Shown here: positions 32,095 to 34,590 of the stretch, piece by piece
How the letters are laid out: every line of letters begins with the position of its first letter
Numbering within the stretch: position 1 is the stretch's first letter
NCBI RefSeq assembly: GCF_032714475.1
Contig: NZ_JAWDKD010000023.1
Coordinates: 1-34,590 of the forward strand
Reading direction: 5' to 3'
Length of the DNA: 34,590 nucleotides
DNA from: Methanolapillus africanus
GTDB lineage: Archaea; Halobacteriota; Methanosarcinia; Methanosarcinales; Methanosarcinaceae
Position numbers and translations under genes: made by a program
Notes under the pieces: generated by a model
The model's input: only the letters and a program-made list of their open reading frames with translations
What the model was told of the DNA's origin: nothing
Database searches by the model: none

Positions 32095-32997
32095 TTAATT
32101 TTCGGATAATTCTAATTCTTCCGAATCGGTTTCAATTTGTTCATTTTCGGATTCGTCCGGCTTGTTTTCACCGGATTCGTTGAGTTCTTTTTCGTATATT
32201 TCGTCCGTTTCATTTCTTTGCTTGACGTGCTGCAAAACTTCTTTTTTGTCGGCTTTGACGCCGTATTTTTTAAAGAAACGGAGAATATTTTCAAGATCCC
32301 GGGACATAAATTCGCGGGCGTTGGGATGGTCGAGCGTGACGGCTTGTCCGACGTCGATGATGACGGCTTCCATTTTTTCGGTATCGACCAAAATGTTGTA
32401 TTCGCTTAAATCGGAATGGACCAAATGCGCACGAACATAAAGCCGGCGGATGTCTTCGATGACTTGATCGTAAATGTTTTGCGCCTCCGCGTCGTCCAGC
32501 GGCGTATCTTTCAGCAGCGGATAGGGAATTTTGTCTTTGCCCATGAATTCCATGACGAGAACGTTGCGTTCGTTTACAATCGGACGGGGCGCCCGGATGC
32601 CGGCTTTTCGGACGCGCAGAAGATTTTGGGCTTCTTTTTGCGTCCAGGCGAAAACGATATCTTTGCGGCTGTGGCGGATATTGGTGAAGCGCGGATCTTT
32701 GAGGATGTACGGGTCCATCGCTTTGAAGGTGCCGGAGGTCAGCCGGTAGATTTTTACGGCGACTTCACCTTCATTTCCGGCGGCATAAAAGACGTTGGCT
32801 TCTTTTCCGGTGCTGATGGAGCCGCCCATTTCCGTAATGTATCCTTTGTTGGCGAGCGTGTAGAGTAATTTCAGAGTCGGGACGTCAAAGACGTTTTCCT
32901 CGGCTTTTAAAAAGGACGAATCTTTCTTAAAAGTCCGGTTTTTGTCTCTTTTGTCTTCGATTTTTCGCATTTGCTTGTCGATTTTTTTCTCACTCAT
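32095..32997 (-). CDS. rio1: RIO-type atypical protein kinase (Rio1)
   Basis: This 301-residue atypical serine kinase/ATPase acts in small-subunit ribosome maturation. The Rio1-type P-loop is GGSISTGKEANVF (STGKEA at 62-67), the ATP-orienting lysine is Lys82 in VAVKIYR, the catalytic loop is LVHSDLSEYNI (Asp196, Asn201) and the metal-binding Asp215 is in IIDVGQAV. The ATG at 32997 is preferred over one 39 bases upstream because MSEKKIDKQ fits a charged family N-terminus and the extra residues look unrelated. The C-terminal 30 residues are acidic. It sits between aIF1A and the Dim2-like gene. Stop codon TAA. Confidence 0.94.
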   Translation of the reverse strand: MSEKKIDKQMRKIEDKRDKNRTFKKDSSFLKAEENVFDVPTLKLLYTLANKGYITEMGGSISTGKEANVFYAAGNEGEVAVKIYRLTSGTFKAMDPYILKDPRFTNIRHSRKDIVFAWTQKEAQNLLRVRKAGIRAPRPIVNERNVLVMEFMGKDKIPYPLLKDTPLDDAEAQNIYDQVIEDIRRLYVRAHLVHSDLSEYNILVDTEKMEAVIIDVGQAVTLDHPNAREFMSRDLENILRFFKKYGVKADKKEVLQHVKQRNETDEIYEKELNESGENKPDESENEQIETDSEELELSEN

Positions 32998-33123
32998 TCC
33001 ATCACAGCGCTGCGTTTGAAAAAAAGAAATGACCAATCTGCTTGTTCTGGTTTTTATTGGTCAATTCGGAGGTCATGGTAAAAATTGAAAAAATAAAAAG
33101 CGGAACCGTGGTTCCGTAAAGAA

Positions 33124-33453
33124 TTATTTGCGGAGGAAGCCTTTTTTGTCCAGCCAGTCCACCTGCGGACGGGTGTATTTCCAGATGATGTCGGCTTTTT
33201 CGTCCTGGAAATCCCACGGAACGGCGATCACGACGTCGCCTTCATGGATCCAGATTTTCTTTTTCATAGAACCGGGAATCCGGCCCAAGCGGACAACGCC
33301 GTCCATACATCTTAATTTTAAGTGGTTGGCGCCGAGAAGGCTTTCAACAATGGCCAACACTTCACGTTCTTCTTTTTTCGGAATACGGACGCGAATGACT
33401 TGTTCGCCTTCCGGAGCCGGGGGTCCCTTTTTAAAATTTCTGTTATCTGCCAT
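33124..33453 (-). CDS. Translation initiation factor aIF1A
   Basis: This 109-residue protein is the archaeal counterpart of eIF1A and IF1. It binds the A site of the small ribosomal subunit during initiation. The OB fold is visible: VRIPKKEEREVLAIVESLLG, then NHLKLRCMDGVVRLGRIPGSMKKKIWI and GDVVIAVPWDFQDEKADIIWKY, all highly conserved in aIF1A. The N-terminal tail is basic and disordered, as usual. It leads a three-gene minus-strand group with rio1 and the Dim2-like gene; the 126-base gap to rio1 leaves open a second promoter. Stop codon TAA. Confidence 0.96.
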   Translation of the reverse strand: MADNRNFKKGPPAPEGEQVIRVRIPKKEEREVLAIVESLLGANHLKLRCMDGVVRLGRIPGSMKKKIWIHEGDVVIAVPWDFQDEKADIIWKYTRPQVDWLDKKGFLRK

Positions 33454-33638
33454 AATGATCTTCTTTTAATTTTGAATTAATAATGTATTTCCTGCATTGT
33501 TTTTAATGATTTGCATGAGTTGTGGATTAAGATTTGTGCTAATAATATTGCTTCTCTGTTTAAAGGTTGTGTTGATTCAGCCTGAGCGGATGATGATGAA
33601 AAAACGGGGTTCCTTTTTTGTTTTTCATAAAATTTGTT

Positions 33639-33663
33639 GCCGTAGCGCGCGCGGCGGCGCACT
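33639..33663. repeat. GC-rich dispersed element, copy 4 (diverged)
   Basis: This copy matches copy 2 at 20 of 25 positions. The inner palindrome is broken (GCGGCGGCGC). It has the same orientation as the others and lies next to the start of the hexanucleotide repeat. Confidence 0.65.
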
Positions 33664-33670
33664 CGATACA

Positions 33671-33810
33671 AACTGAAACCGAAACTGAAACTGAAACTGA
33701 AACTGAAACTGAAACTGAAACTGAAACTGAAACTGAAACTGAAACTGAAACTGAAACTGAAACTGAAACTGAAACTGAAACTGAAACTGAAACTGAAACT
33801 GAAACTGAAA
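33671..33810. repeat. Hexanucleotide microsatellite
   Basis: After one imperfect unit, about 22 perfect copies of GAAACT run from 33681 to 33810. Conceptual translations are Glu-Thr, Val-Ser or Phe-Gln dipeptide repeats with no start signals, so it is not coding. Confidence 0.95.
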
Positions 33811-33847
33811 CAACAATAATCGGCATTCTGCCGATTATTGTTGTTTC
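33807..33847. other. Perfect 18-bp hairpin at the end of the microsatellite
   Basis: GAAACAACAATAATCGGC (33807-33824) pairs exactly with the sequence at 33830-33847 around a five-base ATTCT loop. The first four bases of the left arm are the last bases of the repeat. There is no adjacent T run, so it does not look like an ordinary terminator. Confidence 0.85.
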
Positions 33848-34320
33848 CGATCGGACCAAAAGAGAAACATAGACAGATAGACAGACAACACCGGAAATTG
33901 ATATTGTTTATCCGAATTTAATTTAGGAACTATTAATACAAAAAGAGTTCAAAAACAAACCGCTCAAAACCTTTATATACGAAACATGTCTTGTTAAGTT
34001 CCGCTCAGTCGGCATGTAAAAACAAGCCTAATGAGTTCGATTGATAAGTTTTTTTATCAATTTTGTGATGTTGACTTTTTTTGTTAAAAGTTTGATTTTT
34101 TTAACAAATATCTTGATTCTTTTTGAGTCATCGATTTTGGGAAAAGTTGAATCAAAATCGTTATATACGATTGCAACGTTACTATCAATTCCGCGCGAAT
34201 TTCGCAGAAATTTGCGGGAAATTCAATCATAATTACAAATTAATAATGAGGTCGGGAGTTTTTTCCTTGACTGATATGTGACCTGATGTTTCGGTAAACT
34301 CTGACGGTGGTTTTTATCAT

Positions 34321-34361
34321 CTTAACCAAAGTTAAGGTAAAAAATCACTCGCGAGCGAGTG
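34321..34361. other. Pair of short inverted repeats
   Basis: CTTAAC/GTTAAG around CAAA (34321-34336) is followed ten bases later by CACTCG/CGAGTG around CGAG (34346-34361). They may be part of a structured RNA or a binding site; no gene is visible on either side within the window. Confidence 0.4.
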
Positions 34362-34590
34362 AACTGAAACATTAAAACCAAATGTGATGCAAGTGAATGC
34401 AACAAAATAGAAATTGGTAGTTTTTCCAAAGGTCATTTTTAGCAATAAATGTGATTTTTGAGAGGCGCTCTTTTCGTTTGATTGTAATCCTTGGCCAAAA
34501 TCAAATTTAGTTTTAAACTTTCCAAACAATATTAAATAAAAGCTGTGCAGGCAAATGAAATATAGTTGCCAGTAATAATTCCGGTTGATT

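Larger units (their letters stand above)
33454..34590. other. Long region without a convincing gene
   Basis: These 1137 bases are mostly AT-rich. They contain a copy of the GC-rich element (33639-33663), a hexanucleotide repeat (33671-33810) leading into a perfect hairpin (33807-33847), TTTATATA-like boxes near 33972 and 34160, and two short inverted repeats (34321-34336, 34346-34361). Open frames at 33477-33671 minus, 34041-34232 plus and 34332-34529 minus have no recognisable protein character. A non-coding RNA is possible but not shown. Confidence 0.6.

Noticed and set aside
33477..33671. Frames sharing an R-R-R-A-R-Y-G stretch at two GC-rich element copies
   Set aside because: The shared peptide is a translation of the repeated GC-rich element; the flanking residues do not match and no start signals are present.
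33618..33872. Glu-Thr, Val-Ser and Phe-Gln repeat proteins
   Set aside because: All are translations of the GAAACT microsatellite on different frames, with no independent coding evidence.
34041..34232. 63-codon plus-strand frame in the right-end gap
   Set aside because: The composition is that of AT-rich DNA, with no ribosome binding site and no recognisable family.
1..34590. tRNA, rRNA, insertion sequence or integrase genes
   Set aside because: I looked for T-arm-like motifs, transposase motifs and recombinase motifs and found none that I could support.

Overview
The window looks like the chromosome of a methanogenic archaeon of the Methanosarcinaceae, with Methanimicrococcus as my best guess (inference, no database search was possible). 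The evidence is archaeal informational genes (aIF1A, RIO1, a two-KH Dim2-like protein, ABCE1, Mre11/Rad50, a two-repeat tRNA splicing endonuclease, an archaeal CCA-adding enzyme) together with four of the five known coenzyme F430 genes (cfbE, cfbD, cfbC, cfbB). TATA-like boxes lie about 26-28 bases ahead of several start codons, as in leaderless archaeal transcription. Intergenic DNA is AT-rich and full of simple tandem repeats.

Layout. 1-5263, mostly minus strand: 46-bp repeats, cupin glucose-6-phosphate isomerase, a 12-bp repeat, hisD, a small membrane protein, a second inverted copy of the 46-bp repeat family, and cca. 5264-6540: a structured intergenic element and a YhhQ-type transporter. 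6910-12741: the F430 cluster cfbE, a flavin split-barrel protein, cfbD, cfbC, cfbB. 12835-15886: endA, a DUF2209-like gene, hflX. 15972-18045: an AT-rich AAA-ATPase/DUF4435 fusion that resembles anti-phage effectors, and a small DUF4177-like gene. 18267-23924: PHP phosphoesterase, mre11, rad50. 24014-24823, minus: a TPD-domain nuclease (relative of eukaryotic CDIN1) interrupted by an in-frame TAG. 25090-31448: DUF1624 membrane protein, metallo-beta-lactamase nuclease, small membrane protein, ABCE1, dihydroorotase. 31454-33453, minus: aIF1A, rio1 and a KH-domain gene, a translation and ribosome-assembly operon. 33454-34590: no convincing gene, but a hexanucleotide repeat and a perfect hairpin.

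The strongest observation is the TAG codon in the TPD nuclease. It lies between the PD and ExK parts of the predicted active site, and the reading frame continues for 80 codons that match the family. None of the 27 genes called here ends in TAG. Both facts fit an organism that reads TAG as pyrrolysine. Other points of interest are a GC-rich intergenic element found four times, a Ser in place of the expected glutaminase Cys in CfbB, the PARIS/OLD-like fusion gene, and a PIP-box-like C-terminus on Mre11.
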